A DNA stretch of 53,934 nt, taken from assembly GCA_030550615.1 (NCBI GenBank), contig JAUQPA010000005.1, forward strand, positions 1-53,934. The letters are read 5' to 3'. The notes below the pieces were generated by a model. That model ran no database searches. It was given only the letters and a program-made list of their open reading frames with translations, and was not told where the DNA came from. The stretch is from Thermoproteota archaeon. Lineage in GTDB: Archaea; Thermoproteota; Thermoprotei_A; Sulfolobales; Desulfurococcaceae. Shown here one piece after another: positions 8,493 through 17,446 of the stretch; within the stretch, counting starts at the first letter, position 1; each line of letters starts with the position of its first letter. Both the position numbers and the translations under genes were made by a program.

Positions 8493-9725
8493 CTATCTTC
8501 TTCTCTCCCGTTTTTTCCTTTCCCTCTCCCTCTCGGGTGGCCTAGGTTTCTCGACTTTAGGTGGCGGCTTGGGATAAAGTTTCTTTATTTCCTCGATCCT
8601 CTGCTCTAGCTCTGTTACTAATTTATCGCCGATATACCTACCCGTGAAGAAATCGACCTTTGCTGCTATTGCTAACTTAGCAGCGAGAGCCCTTGCAATT
8701 TTTCCTCTCTGCCATCTTGGGTTTTTATGTATTGCAGGGTGCTGGAATATAACGCCGTGCTTAGGGGGCTTTCCTCCTGTTCTAAGAGCTCTAAACAACG
8801 CTTTTTCCGCTCCTAAAACCTGTATAGTGCTTGCTGGTAGTTTCGCTAATTTTTCAAGACCACCCGCTAAACTTAATAATCTTGCTCCAAGTTTTGGCCC
8901 AACTAATGCACATACATTAGGTGAGACTTCTTTCATAACGGCATCTATATATCCTTCAAGCGTATTTCTAAGCTTGTATAAATCCAATATAATTCCAGCT
9001 AATATAGCGATATACTCTAAATCGAAGTCGCTTAATTCTGCACCTATGCTGTTAGCTGCCGCTGACTGTATTTTCTCAGCTCTATCTTCCGAAAGTCCGA
9101 GCTTCAGCAAGTTTTCCTTTGTGAAATTAGTTCTATCCCTCAGTTCGTAAACTAGTTTAGCGTATTCCTCGTGATCTCTAACGATCTCATCTAGCTCGGG
9201 GAAGTGAACACTATACCATTCCCTAAGTCTAGCAACATATAGATTAATAGTTCTATCGATGTCATCTATTGCTCTTATTGATTGAACAGCCAATAGATCT
9301 CTCTTCTGTGCTTCCCTTCTGAGTTTTCTACGCGTATACTCTAACATTATTTCGTGAAGTTTAGCGAAGTATTCCTCTTTACTGCCTGCGAATCCATATT
9401 TAACCGCTAACTCTGGTATAATCCCCCTTATGTAAACCGCCTTGCTGTTACCCGGTGCAACCTCGGGCACTAAGCCTTTCTGAGATGCAGCTTTTGCAGT
9501 ACTATAGTGTTCAACAACTACTGATGTGATGCCTTTTTCTTTAAGCTTCGACATTAATGCTTCATGTTGAGATGTAATTTCTCCTTTCTCAATACTAATT
9601 AGGTATTCGACAAGATCATCCAGTCTGCCTGGTGCTTCAACATATTCTACTATATCGTTATTGTCATTTACAGCGAATATGCCCAGTAGTGTCTCGATTA
9701 TATATACTCGATTTTGTAATGACAT
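8493..9725 (-). CDS. nop5: Nop5 (Nop56/58-type) C/D RNP scaffold protein
   Basis: Binds FlpA through its N-terminal domain (1-120), dimerises through a central coiled coil (about 125-230), and contacts the L7Ae-bound C/D RNA through the Nop domain (about 240-360). The Nop-domain block GLEKLAKLPASTIQVLGAEK and the KPPKHGVIFQHP segment that follows it are present. The last 35 residues are a strongly basic tail rich in E-R-K repeats, likely to add RNA affinity. A minus-strand TATA-like stretch near 9745-9755 gives a short leader. It forms an operon with flpA and is divergent from rps30e. Confidence 0.96.
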   Translation of the reverse strand: MSLQNRVYIIETLLGIFAVNDNNDIVEYVEAPGRLDDLVEYLISIEKGEITSQHEALMSKLKEKGITSVVVEHYSTAKAASQKGLVPEVAPGNSKAVYIRGIIPELAVKYGFAGSKEEYFAKLHEIMLEYTRRKLRREAQKRDLLAVQSIRAIDDIDRTINLYVARLREWYSVHFPELDEIVRDHEEYAKLVYELRDRTNFTKENLLKLGLSEDRAEKIQSAAANSIGAELSDFDLEYIAILAGIILDLYKLRNTLEGYIDAVMKEVSPNVCALVGPKLGARLLSLAGGLEKLAKLPASTIQVLGAEKALFRALRTGGKPPKHGVIFQHPAIHKNPRWQRGKIARALAAKLAIAAKVDFFTGRYIGDKLVTELEQRIEEIKKLYPKPPPKVEKPRPPERERERKKRERRR

Positions 9726-9808
9726 ATTTTTACCCAGCCTATAAGAGTTAAGTTAAAAAGCTATTTTTAAATATGACTATTAGAGAAGAAAACGTAGGTG
9801 CTGAGAAT

Positions 9809-9973
9809 ATGCCTACACACGGTTCACTTACAAAAGCAGGAAAAGTCAGAAGTCAAACACCAAAAATACCGCCTAAGCAAAAAAAGAATAAACCTCCCAG
9901 AGTGAGAAACAGAGTAGAATATGTTAGAAGATTCTTAAGACCGCAGACAGCGGAAGCAATGCAAGTACAGTAA
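9809..9973 (+). CDS. rps30e: 30S ribosomal protein S30e
   Basis: A 54-residue basic protein matching archaeal S30e: [19 protein letters not shown], then a lysine/proline-rich stretch and PRVRNRVEY. It is a small-subunit protein near the decoding region. I use the internal ATG at 9809 rather than 9773 because GGTG lies 8 nt upstream and the family begins with MPTHGSL. A TATA-like TTTTTAAATATG is at about 9762-9774. It is transcribed divergently from nop5. Confidence 0.93.
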   Translation: MPTHGSLTKAGKVRSQTPKIPPKQKKNKPPRVRNRVEYVRRFLRPQTAEAMQVQ

Positions 9974-10220
9974 CCCATAGTTACTTAGCGTAAATAACCG
10001 CTGGGAAATTGATTCTTGGTTCACGTGTTTAATTCTCGCTGGGAACACTTCAAGTACTTATTTTGATCTGCTCTACATGGATGTTATATAGTGCAAATCA
10101 CGGAAAACAGCGTTTTTAATACCGGGATTGAAATATCATCGTCGATAACGAATTAATATTAGTTATTAAAGCACTTCATTCCTAAACTTATAATTGGCTT
10201 GATTCAAATAGGTGTGAGTA
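9974..10220. other. Gene-free stretch, 247 nt, between rps30e and gatD
   Basis: No ORF or recognisable RNA gene is found here. CGCTGGGA occurs twice, at about 10001 and 10040, with no matching inverted copies. A minus-strand ACGATGATA resembles box C, but no CTGA follows at guide distance. The last 60 nt are A+T-rich and probably hold the gatD promoter; GGTG at 10211-10214 is its Shine-Dalgarno element. Confidence 0.4.
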
Positions 10221-11573
10221 TTGTTTATTTACCACGGGTATACTGGGGAAGCAGCATCATATTTAGCTTCCAGGGGATTGGAACCGGGAGATAGAGTCAT
10301 TGCTAAACTAAAAGACGGCACTGTTCTCAGAGGTCTATTAATGCCGAGACCTCAGCTATACGCAAGTTCCTCCATTATTATCGTTAAATTAGACAACGGA
10401 TACAACGTTGGAATAAGAGTTGAGAAAATAGATCAGATAGAAAAAATAGGCAAACACTCCATTACTCGCCCTCCACTCGAGCAAATAATCGAAAAAGAGA
10501 GAGGACTACCTCGTGTAACACTATTAAGCACAGGTGGAACAATAGCATCCAAAGTAGATTATGACACTGGTGCTGTAACACCCGCACTTAAACCAGAGGA
10601 AATCGTTGAGTGGATACCTGAACTTAAAGACATCGCCATAGTTTCCACTAGGGAAATCATGAGTATTTTCAGTGAAGATATGACTCCAAAGCTCTGGAGC
10701 GAAGTAGCAAGAGAAGTTTACAATGAAATCACAGGAGGTGCTGAAGGAGTTATCGTAGCCCATGGAACAGACACTATGGCTTACACAGCTTCAGCCCTAG
10801 CTTTCGCTATTCAGAACAAACCAGTACCCATAGTACTCGTTGGTGCGCAAAGAAGCAGCGATAGACCTAGTACAGATGCTGTTTTTAATTTAATATCAGC
10901 TTTCATAGTTGCAGCCAAAGCCCCCTTCGCTGAATCAGTCGTGGTTATGCATGGTTCGACATCAGATCACGTGAATATCGTCCACCGCGGAGTAAAAGTT
11001 AGGAAAATGCATACAAGCCGAAGAGATGCTTTTCAATCAATTAACGATAAACCAATCGCAGTGGTTGACGTTATTACACGCGAAATTAAAGTCATTGGTC
11101 AAATATACGAATATCGTGGTGAAAAAAACCCCGTTCTTAAAGCTGAATTCGATGACAGAGTTGCATTAGTGAAAACGTACCCAGGTCTACAGCAAGAAAT
11201 TATTGATTTCCTTGTCGACAAGGATTTTCACGGCATAGTAATTGAAGGCACGGGACTAGGACACATGCCAAATAAATTAATAGACTCTGTTAAAAGAGCC
11301 ATTGAAAACGGTATTCCAGTTGTCATGACCAGCCAATGCTTATTCGGTCACGTGAACTTAAATGTCTACAGTACAGGTAGACGCTTACTTGAAGTCGGGG
11401 TGATCCCCGCATTCGATATGTTGCCTGAGACGGCTTACGTGAAATTATCGTGGATCCTGGGATCCATATCTCGTGATCTCGTTGAAGTAAGAAAAATATT
11501 CACCAACAACCTACTGGGAGAAATCAACAATAGACACACGTTGGACCTATATCCCAGGTGGTTATATGAGTAA
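10221..11573 (+). CDS. gatD: Glu-tRNA(Gln) amidotransferase subunit D
   Basis: The asparaginase-like subunit of the archaea-specific GatDE enzyme: it releases ammonia from glutamine or asparagine for GatE to amidate Glu-tRNA(Gln). Residues 1-85 are the GatD N-terminal barrel ([16 protein letters not shown]). The asparaginase domain follows with nucleophile motif [10 protein letters not shown] (101-110), the second catalytic segment [12 protein letters not shown] near 180-191, and [13 protein letters not shown]. Length 450 is typical. TTG start with GGTG 6 nt upstream; an in-frame stop immediately precedes it, excluding an earlier start. Overlaps gatE by 8 nt. Confidence 0.97.
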   Translation: MFIYHGYTGEAASYLASRGLEPGDRVIAKLKDGTVLRGLLMPRPQLYASSSIIIVKLDNGYNVGIRVEKIDQIEKIGKHSITRPPLEQIIEKERGLPRVTLLSTGGTIASKVDYDTGAVTPALKPEEIVEWIPELKDIAIVSTREIMSIFSEDMTPKLWSEVAREVYNEITGGAEGVIVAHGTDTMAYTASALAFAIQNKPVPIVLVGAQRSSDRPSTDAVFNLISAFIVAAKAPFAESVVVMHGSTSDHVNIVHRGVKVRKMHTSRRDAFQSINDKPIAVVDVITREIKVIGQIYEYRGEKNPVLKAEFDDRVALVKTYPGLQQEIIDFLVDKDFHGIVIEGTGLGHMPNKLIDSVKRAIENGIPVVMTSQCLFGHVNLNVYSTGRRLLEVGVIPAFDMLPETAYVKLSWILGSISRDLVEVRKIFTNNLLGEINNRHTLDLYPRWLYE

Positions 11574-13485
11574 GCCTGTCTTCGAGAACCTGGGTTTAAA
11601 AGTAGGGCTGGAAATACATGTTCAATTAAACACCAGGCGAAAACTATTCTGTCATTGCCCAACGGAAAGCAGAAGCGACTCTTCCCAAGTAATATTTCAT
11701 AGATACTTGAGACCTGCACGCAGCGAAGTTGGCGAAGTGGATCCAGCGGCTCTATTAGAGTGGAGGAAAAACAAAGTATATACGTATTCTGCGCCATTGA
11801 ATTCATCTTGCTTAGTTGAAGCAGATGAGGAACCACCGCATCCATTAGATGAGGAGTCGCTACTGGTTGCTCTCGCAGTAGCTAAAGCATTGAACATGAA
11901 TATCGTTGACGAAATCCATGTTATGAGAAAAATAGTCATAGATGGAAGTAACGTTAGTGGATTCCAGAGAACGTCACTAATTGGACTCAACGGGTACATC
12001 GAAGTCGAAGGTAGAAAGATAGGTATTCAAACACTTTGTCTCGAAGAAGATGCCGCTAGGAAAATAGAAGAAAAGGAGCTAGAAGTAGCATACTCCCTAG
12101 ATAGACTTGGCATACCCTTAGTAGAAATCGCTACCGCGCCCGATATTGATTCACCTGACCTAGCTTTAAAAACAGCACTAAAAATAGGTCAACTCGTGAG
12201 ATTAACTGGTAAAGCTAAACGTGGATTGGGAAGTATTAGACAAGATATTAATGTCAGTATTGCTGGTGGAGCTAAAATCGAAATTAAAGGAATACAGCAT
12301 CTTTATCTAATACCCAAGGTAATCGAATACGAGGTACTAAGACAAATTAGATTACTGGAGATAAAGGAAGAACTAATTAAGAGAAAAATAGATCCAGATC
12401 AACTCATGCCAGATGTAATTGATATAACCAAATTATTTGAAAATTCTTCATCCAAGATAATTAGAAAAGCCCTCTCCACTCCGAACGGTGCAGTGTTGGC
12501 TGTTAAATTACCGGGATTCAAAGGATTGCTCGGGAAGGAGATTCAACCAGGTAGAAGATTTGGAACAGAACTAAGCGACTACGCAAAAATATGGGGAGGT
12601 GTAGGAGGAATAATCCACACTGATGAGTTGCCAGCGTATGGTATAACCGCGGATGATATTACTAGAATTTACTCAGAGGTTGGTGCAGATCTAGAGAAAG
12701 ACGCTGTTGTAATAGTAGCTGATTTAAAACACAAAGGAGAAAAAGCCCTACTACATGTTATTGAACGAGCCAAGTACGCATTCAAAGGAGTCCCAGAGGA
12801 AACAAGAGCTGCTAATCCCGATGGGACAACCAGGTACATGAGGCCGAGGCCTGGAGCAGCTAGAATGTACCCCGAGACCGATATCCCACCCATAGTTGTG
12901 ACGATGGATCTGCTGGATAGAGCAGAGAGATACGTACCTGAACATCCTGATGTTAAATACAAGAAACTCGTTGAAGTACACGGCTTAAGTACGAGTCTGG
13001 CTCAAGCTTTGCTTAATGATCTACGGTTAGATTTCTACGAATATTTAGCTAGTAAATATGGTGGGAACGTTTCATACACCGTAATAGCAAGTATACTTGT
13101 CAACATCATACCTGCACTTAGAAGAGAAGGTGTTCCCGTAGATGAAATAAGCGAGGATGTACTTGAAGATGTAGTAAAAGCTTTATCAGAGGGCATTATA
13201 GCGAAGGAAGCTGTACCCGATGTGTTATCCTACTTATCAAGGAACCCCGGGGTAAATGTAGCTAAAGCAATCGAAGATCTCGGAATTAAAAAACCTGGAG
13301 TAGAGGAACTGGATGCTTTAATAGTAAATGTAATTAATGCCAATAGAGATAAATTATTAGCTAGAAGCGATAAAGCATTCACTATAGTAATGGGCGAGGT
13401 AATGAAAACCATTCGAGGAAAAATAGATGGAAAAATCGTTGCAGAAAGAGTAAAAATTAAATTAAGGGAAATACTGAATATTTAA
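11566..13485 (+). CDS. gatE: Glu-tRNA(Gln) amidotransferase subunit E
   Basis: The kinase/transamidase and tRNA-binding subunit of GatDE. It phosphorylates the glutamyl gamma-carboxylate and replaces it with ammonia delivered from Gat[12 protein letters not shown] (13-23) and KLFCHCPTE open the GatB/E catalytic core. [10 protein letters not shown] and EIKGIQHL follow near 220-250. A GAD-type insertion specific to GatE is at about 280-410, and the helical tail/YqeY-like region covers 500-639. Length 639 is normal. Start overlaps gatD, indicating coupled translation and 1:1 production of the subunits. Confidence 0.97.
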   Translation: MSKPVFENLGLKVGLEIHVQLNTRRKLFCHCPTESRSDSSQVIFHRYLRPARSEVGEVDPAALLEWRKNKVYTYSAPLNSSCLVEADEEPPHPLDEESLLVALAVAKALNMNIVDEIHVMRKIVIDGSNVSGFQRTSLIGLNGYIEVEGRKIGIQTLCLEEDAARKIEEKELEVAYSLDRLGIPLVEIATAPDIDSPDLALKTALKIGQLVRLTGKAKRGLGSIRQDINVSIAGGAKIEIKGIQHLYLIPKVIEYEVLRQIRLLEIKEELIKRKIDPDQLMPDVIDITKLFENSSSKIIRKALSTPNGAVLAVKLPGFKGLLGKEIQPGRRFGTELSDYAKIWGGVGGIIHTDELPAYGITADDITRIYSEVGADLEKDAVVIVADLKHKGEKALLHVIERAKYAFKGVPEETRAANPDGTTRYMRPRPGAARMYPETDIPPIVVTMDLLDRAERYVPEHPDVKYKKLVEVHGLSTSLAQALLNDLRLDFYEYLASKYGGNVSYTVIASILVNIIPALRREGVPVDEISEDVLEDVVKALSEGIIAKEAVPDVLSYLSRNPGVNVAKAIEDLGIKKPGVEELDALIVNVINANRDKLLARSDKAFTIVMGEVMKTIRGKIDGKIVAERVKIKLREILNI

Positions 13486-13548
13486 AACTAGCGATGAGGA
13501 CTACTCCCGACAATGACAGGTGATTACAAGGCATTTGACCGAGCTAAT

Positions 13549-13606
13549 CAAAATGATGAGAACTAATTCAATGAAATTAAATGATGTAGCACGAGCGTGC
13601 TGATCA
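13549..13606 (+). ncRNA. C/D-box guide sRNA candidate
   Basis: In the gap after gatE: box C ATGATGA at 13553-13559, an 11-nt guide, a degenerate D' ATGA at 13571-13574, C' ATGATGT at 13581-13587, a 12-nt guide at 13588-13599, and box D CTGA at 13600-13603. The D-side spacing is exact; the D' box departs from CTGA at one base. The D guide is partly self-complementary (GCAC/GTGC), which is unusual for a guide and lowers confidence. The preceding 13491-13545 contains further C-like boxes but no clean set. Confidence 0.5.
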
Positions 13607-13710
13607 ATTGATTGTATAAAAAACTAAAACTATGAGTATTAATACTTAACAAGCTACTATTACACTACTCCATTATAAATATATGTGAACGTATTCATTA
13701 TTAAAATCAC

Positions 13711-14625
13711 GTGGTTATATTGAATTCTAGTGTCTTGAACCCGTGGAAGATAGTTGCGCTATTAAATACATACAAGAAGTTGAGTATTATTTGCGATCAC
13801 GTGAATTGTGAAAATGAACAAAAACTCTCCCGTATTATACGTAGATATTTCAGAAAACGAATTATTTCCGAGCACCTTGTTCTTCCACTAGAGATCATTC
13901 AGTTACCGTGTTCTGTAGCAATAATCAACAAGTTTCAGAAAACGAAAACCTCGTGTCTTAAAAAACCTCCAAGAGTGATCTCGAAGTATATCTCATTCAC
14001 GGGAGTCCCCGTGGAGATCAATTACCTAATAGAGGACTGTAATTTTATTGAAGAAAATTTAGATACATCTATATGTGAACTTGAATTATGTGAACCAATA
14101 GTCAAAACACTTATTCCCCTTGAAAAAATCGATAGTTATGAAGTTGAGTTAATTGATACCAATTACTCCTTGGAAAAGAAATTCGATAGCATTGATATCA
14201 ATATGATTCTCGAGCTATTTAGGCTATCAAGTCCCCCCGTTGACGGCGAACTCGATAGTAATGAAATTATAGAATACTTAAATAAGAAACTAGGTGTAAA
14301 AAACTCTAAGTACCATTACTACAGCCACGTTTATAAATACGTAATTAAACATTACTCCGTTAGAAACAACGCCGACTACTTACTTATTCTAATATCATCT
14401 CCAGGTAGAAAAGAATTGGAACACACTATAAATAACCTGCTTAAGGCAGAGCTCATCACTGGAATATGGCAAATACACTCCTTCAGCAAAATACCCGTAA
14501 TTGCATTAATACATGCATGGGGTTATTTCGAAAGATTCCTGGATGATCGATACGAACATGGGATCGTAAGAAACACGTATTACACCTTGTACCCGGTTCT
14601 CGGTGTTAAACATGGATATGAATAA
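13711..14625 (+). CDS. Unknown 304-residue protein upstream of the PPP phosphatase
   Basis: No family is recognised. The N-terminal 130 residues carry eight cysteines (two as DHVNCENEQ and SICELELCEP), without a regular CxxC pair. Residues about 165-215 look like a winged helix (INMILELFRL ... NEIIEYLNKKLG ... YSHVYKYVIK). Residues 218-304 alternate strand-helix-strand (YLLILISSPGRKELEHTI, then LLKAELITGIWQI), reminiscent of a ferredoxin-like ligand-binding domain in archaeal regulators. This is inference. The GTG start has a TATA-like ATTATAAAT about 35 nt upstream and no Shine-Dalgarno, so it may be leaderless. It overlaps the phosphatase gene, so it is likely a functional partner. Confidence 0.7.
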   Translation: MVILNSSVLNPWKIVALLNTYKKLSIICDHVNCENEQKLSRIIRRYFRKRIISEHLVLPLEIIQLPCSVAIINKFQKTKTSCLKKPPRVISKYISFTGVPVEINYLIEDCNFIEENLDTSICELELCEPIVKTLIPLEKIDSYEVELIDTNYSLEKKFDSIDINMILELFRLSSPPVDGELDSNEIIEYLNKKLGVKNSKYHYYSHVYKYVIKHYSVRNNADYLLILISSPGRKELEHTINNLLKAELITGIWQIHSFSKIPVIALIHAWGYFERFLDDRYEHGIVRNTYYTLYPVLGVKHGYE

Positions 14626-15583
14626 CATAAATCCAGAACTTAGAAGCCTACATGAAGAAACCGTTAATCTAAGTTCTTCCTCTGAATCATATAGGTCTTT
14701 AGTTGAAGACTCCATTAACTTCATTAAACTACCTCCACGTGGAGGAATACACTACGAACCAGGAATCATAGAACTACGTGGCAGAGACAACTACGTATTT
14801 ATTGGGGATCTACATGGAGACTACTATACGTTGCTGTATATCCTGGACGCTATATGGGATAACATAGACAAATATACGGTGATATTTCTAGGTGACTATA
14901 TTGATAGAGGATACCTTCAGATCGAAACACTTGTTTTTCTATTAAATTTCAAGAGAAACTACGTTGACAAAGTGATTCTACTCCGTGGAAACCATGAGCC
15001 CCCCGCTTGGCTAATTCCCTATCCACACGATTACCCCCATGTGATGGAATTAAGATATGGGGGGAACGCGAGAGAATTGTATTCTCTAACCACTAAGTTA
15101 TTCGATAATCTACCGCTTGTAGCAATCAAATATAATCACTTTATGGCACTTCACGGGGGACCTCCATTAAAAGTACTAAGTGCCTCGAATTGGAAAGACG
15201 CTTTCACGGCAACTGATGAAAATGAAAAACGAAAAATACTGGAAGAGATCCTTTGGAGTGATCCAACCGAAATAATACATGGTTACACGTATAATCCCCG
15301 GGGAGCAGGAATTCTCTACGGTTCTACGATTAGTCAAAAAGCACTACAACTAGTTAAAGGCAAGGTGCTCATAAGAGGACATGAAGCGGTCAACGGCATT
15401 AAATTATCCCATAATAAACGCGTAGTTACAGTATTTACTTCTCCTCTCGTATATGGATTTGATTGCGGTGGGGTATTAGTATACGAATACTCCGTGGAGA
15501 CCGGTGATTATGAAACGAAAAAACTGTGCTTTAACTCTGAAAAACACGAGATGCTAATACTTAATAACACCTCTATCCAATAG
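14612..15583 (+). CDS. PPP-family serine/threonine protein phosphatase
   Basis: A metal-dependent phosphoprotein phosphatase of the PP1/PP2A superfamily, removing phosphate from Ser/Thr. All signature motifs are in order: FIGDLHGDYYT (near 68), FLGDYIDRG (near 97), LLRGNHEPP (near 127), a histidine block ALHGGPP and a final RGHEAVNG. The N-terminal 60 residues are family-variable. I choose ATG 14612 because GGTG is 6 nt upstream; GTG 14603 lies inside that element. It overlaps the previous gene and is followed by two more unknown genes, suggesting a phosphosignalling cluster. Archaeal substrates of PPP enzymes are largely unknown. Confidence 0.93.
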   Translation: MDMNNINPELRSLHEETVNLSSSSESYRSLVEDSINFIKLPPRGGIHYEPGIIELRGRDNYVFIGDLHGDYYTLLYILDAIWDNIDKYTVIFLGDYIDRGYLQIETLVFLLNFKRNYVDKVILLRGNHEPPAWLIPYPHDYPHVMELRYGGNARELYSLTTKLFDNLPLVAIKYNHFMALHGGPPLKVLSASNWKDAFTATDENEKRKILEEILWSDPTEIIHGYTYNPRGAGILYGSTISQKALQLVKGKVLIRGHEAVNGIKLSHNKRVVTVFTSPLVYGFDCGGVLVYEYSVETGDYETKKLCFNSEKHEMLILNNTSIQ

Positions 15584-15606
15584 GAAAAACCATAGAGGCA
15601 GAAAAC

Positions 15607-15891
15607 ATGAGAGCACAGTACAGGAGGAAACTCATTGATATCGTTGAGAACACCATAGGGGATATCGTGAGCGAGCTCATAGATAAATACTACGGGGATA
15701 GCATAGAAAGCGATTATGATTATGAGAGAATATTGTACTCCATAGCACATCAGGTTAAACAAGAAATTTTCAATAATAAAGCAACACTAAACGATGTCGT
15801 GGATTATTTAAGCAAATTAAGAAGTAAGAAAAGCATTGCAAAGCTCATAGTAAGCTACATGATTAGTCGAGCACTAGAGGAACCTGAATAA
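15607..15891 (+). CDS. Small helical protein, unknown
   Basis: A 94-residue, mostly alpha-helical, highly charged soluble protein: three amphipathic helices around RRKLIDIVENTIGDIVSELI, YERILYSIAHQVKQEIF and SIAKLIVSYMISRALEE. No family, cysteine motif or membrane segment is visible. It starts 23 nt after the phosphatase stop, with GAGGC about 7 nt upstream of the ATG, so it most likely shares the phosphatase transcript. A regulatory or adaptor subunit of the phosphatase would fit, but that is only inferred from position. Confidence 0.7.
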   Translation: MRAQYRRKLIDIVENTIGDIVSELIDKYYGDSIESDYDYERILYSIAHQVKQEIFNNKATLNDVVDYLSKLRSKKSIAKLIVSYMISRALEEPE

Positions 15892-15946
15892 ATGTAAATA
15901 TTGCTTTTCATTAAACCTAGTTTTAAACTTCCCGAGTAATATACGG

Positions 15947-15958
15947 GGTGTAGGAATC
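15947..15958 (+). promoter_or_regulatory. Shine-Dalgarno element and apparent AUC start codon
   Basis: GGTG (15947-15950) is followed by 5 nt and ATC (15956-15958). The same element and spacing occur before the ATG codons at 3286 (GGTGTAGATATG) and 17447. No ATG, GTG or TTG occurs in this frame from the upstream stop (15875-15877) until 16277. This supports, without proving, initiation at AUC. A TTTTAAAC at about 15921-15928 is a possible TATA box. Confidence 0.5.
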
Positions 15959-16882
15959 AACATACGGGGGATACGTATTCCTCGAAAGCAAAAACAAGAA
16001 CATAGAAGAACTTCCACTAGATCTAGTAAAGTAAGTGAGAAAAAACGGGGGAAAACTACAAGTGCTTCGAAGCCTATTCAAGCTCCGCCGGAAGAATCAA
16101 AAACACCTGAATCCCGGCAAGAAGAACCGACCCGAAGAAGTGCGAGGAAGAAGAAACCTGTAAATGTTAATTTAGATAAGCTCCTAGATGAGGTTTTTGA
16201 ACAAGTAGATGCGATTTTTGCATTAACAAGCGAACTACAGTTACCGCTTGAAAAAGCACGTGAAATAGTTAAGGAAATGGTAGAAAACATAGTATCAGGA
16301 TACAGTAGTAAACCATCAACAGAATCAATAGTGAAGAAAATAAAGAGGAATCAAAACCTGTTCTCGGAGTTTATAGTATCGAAACTTCTAAGTGAATTTA
16401 ATAAATTAACTCCTTCTCAATTAGAATTCGCTATTACGAAAGGAGGGCGGGCTGTTCTTTCCGATGTAGATCGATTATACAAATTAGCCTCGCATCTAGG
16501 CAGAGAGGATCTTATATCTACACTTCGATTTACCTGGAACACTCATGGACCTAGGGGGATGATTGCATGTCCCGTGTGTGGATTCAACGCTGTTTCCCCG
16601 GATAGAAATTGCATCATATGCGGAAATGTTGTCTCAGAAGAATATGTTAGAAAAACACTTGGATTTAATGAAAAATTCGAATTATACCTAAAGACAGCTA
16701 GTGTAGCTGAATTGAATGAATTACTCCAGCTAGGACATGTCTTGATCGGCGAAAGAGGTGTTTACAATCCACGATCGCCAAGAGCTCGCGCAGAGAACCC
16801 AGTCATATATGTTGTGTACCTGAGAAACAATGAGATATCCAAAGTAATCGAGGAAATAAATTCACGTGAACTACCGATATAG
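15956..16882 (+). CDS. Zinc-ribbon protein with basic disordered N-terminus; non-canonical start
   Basis: An open frame encoding 308 residues. Residues 1-75 are lysine/arginine/serine-rich and probably disordered (IRIPRKQKQEHRR, RRSARKKKP). Residues 78-200 are helical. A zinc ribbon, CPVCGFNAVSPDRNCIICG, follows near 205-223, then a helical/strand tail. The first standard start is ATG 16277, giving only 201 residues and discarding about 107 codons of clearly coding sequence, including a continuous helix. An AUC at 15956 with a well-spaced GGTG is the better candidate; a sequencing error is the alternative. A basic tail plus zinc ribbon suggests nucleic-acid binding. Same strand as the phosphatase cluster. 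Confidence 0.68.
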   Translation: MNIRGIRIPRKQKQEHRRTSTRSSKVSEKKRGKTTSASKPIQAPPEESKTPESRQEEPTRRSARKKKPVNVNLDKLLDEVFEQVDAIFALTSELQLPLEKAREIVKEMVENIVSGYSSKPSTESIVKKIKRNQNLFSEFIVSKLLSEFNKLTPSQLEFAITKGGRAVLSDVDRLYKLASHLGREDLISTLRFTWNTHGPRGMIACPVCGFNAVSPDRNCIICGNVVSEEYVRKTLGFNEKFELYLKTASVAELNELLQLGHVLIGERGVYNPRSPRARAENPVIYVVYLRNNEISKVIEEINSRELPI

Positions 16883-16932
16883 TGATTAAGAAAACTAGCT
16901 CTGTTTTAAACGTCTTGAATTTAGTTCCCCCG

Positions 16933-17349
16933 CTAAATTTTCACGTGAATATTTCGCTTATTGAAGACTTCCCTTATGCTTCTTCTTATAACCTTTAAGT
17001 TTAATTCAACTGTACTTAGAACTCCCATCTGCTCGAATATTAATTCGCCTTTATAGTATACTCTTATCGCTGGAACATCGTTAACATCAGCTATTTCGGG
17101 GTGTTCTCTAACGTTAACTCTGCAGAAAAAGATGCTTCTATCTGCATATCTTGAAAATTCTTTCATTGACTCGTACATTACTTGACAATCCCTATTACCT
17201 GGCTCATAGTACTCGATTAAAACTATATCATTACCTCTGACAGCCCTCAACAATTCTTCCTTGGATTTAAGTTCATACATTAATGCTACCTCGAGATAAT
17301 TTTGCTCATAGCTCATATTTGATATCTCCACGTTTTCTAATAAATACAT
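16933..17349 (-). CDS. Thioredoxin-fold protein lacking a full CxxC
   Basis: A 138-residue protein with the thioredoxin layout: VLIEYYEPGNRDCQVMYESM where a thioredoxin has its active-site helix, FFCRVNVREHPEIADVNDVPAIRVYYKGELI containing the cis-proline (VPAI), and a final helix. The usual WCGPC is replaced by GNRDC, so only one active-site cysteine remains, and it cannot be a normal dithiol oxidoreductase. It may be a chaperone-like or monothiol protein. The first ATG, 17349, lies about 25 nt from a minus-strand TATA-like ACTAAATAAAT near 17370-17380 (leaderless); an internal ATG at 17280 would give the bare fold. Divergent from the thermosome gene. Confidence 0.75.
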   Translation of the reverse strand: MYLLENVEISNMSYEQNYLEVALMYELKSKEELLRAVRGNDIVLIEYYEPGNRDCQVMYESMKEFSRYADRSIFFCRVNVREHPEIADVNDVPAIRVYYKGELIFEQMGVLSTVELNLKVIRRSIREVFNKRNIHVKI

Positions 17350-17390
17350 TCTGATAGTGATTCTAGATCATTTATTTAGTTATGACAAGA

Positions 17391-17402
17391 AAATTTATAT
17401 AG
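17391..17402 (+). promoter_or_regulatory. Core promoter of the thermosome gene
   Basis: A strong TATA-like box, AAATTTATATAG, is preceded by purine-rich AAGA that could serve as BRE. Transcription should start near 17425, leaving about 20 nt of leader that carries GGTG at 17437-17440, 6 nt before the ATG. Strong box plus good Shine-Dalgarno fits a highly expressed chaperonin. No separate heat-shock operator is obvious. Confidence 0.65.
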
Positions 17403-17446
17403 AACCCATTTAGATTACGAAATTATCGGATTTATCAGGTGGTCTC

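Noticed and set aside
8644-9150. 168-codon open frame on the plus strand inside nop5
   Set aside because: Antisense shadow of a clear Nop5 coding region, with no recognisable domain and no Shine-Dalgarno element.
10001-10170. Possible C/D sRNA in the gap before gatD (minus-strand ACGATGATA)
   Set aside because: No CTGA at guide distance on that strand and no second C-like box.
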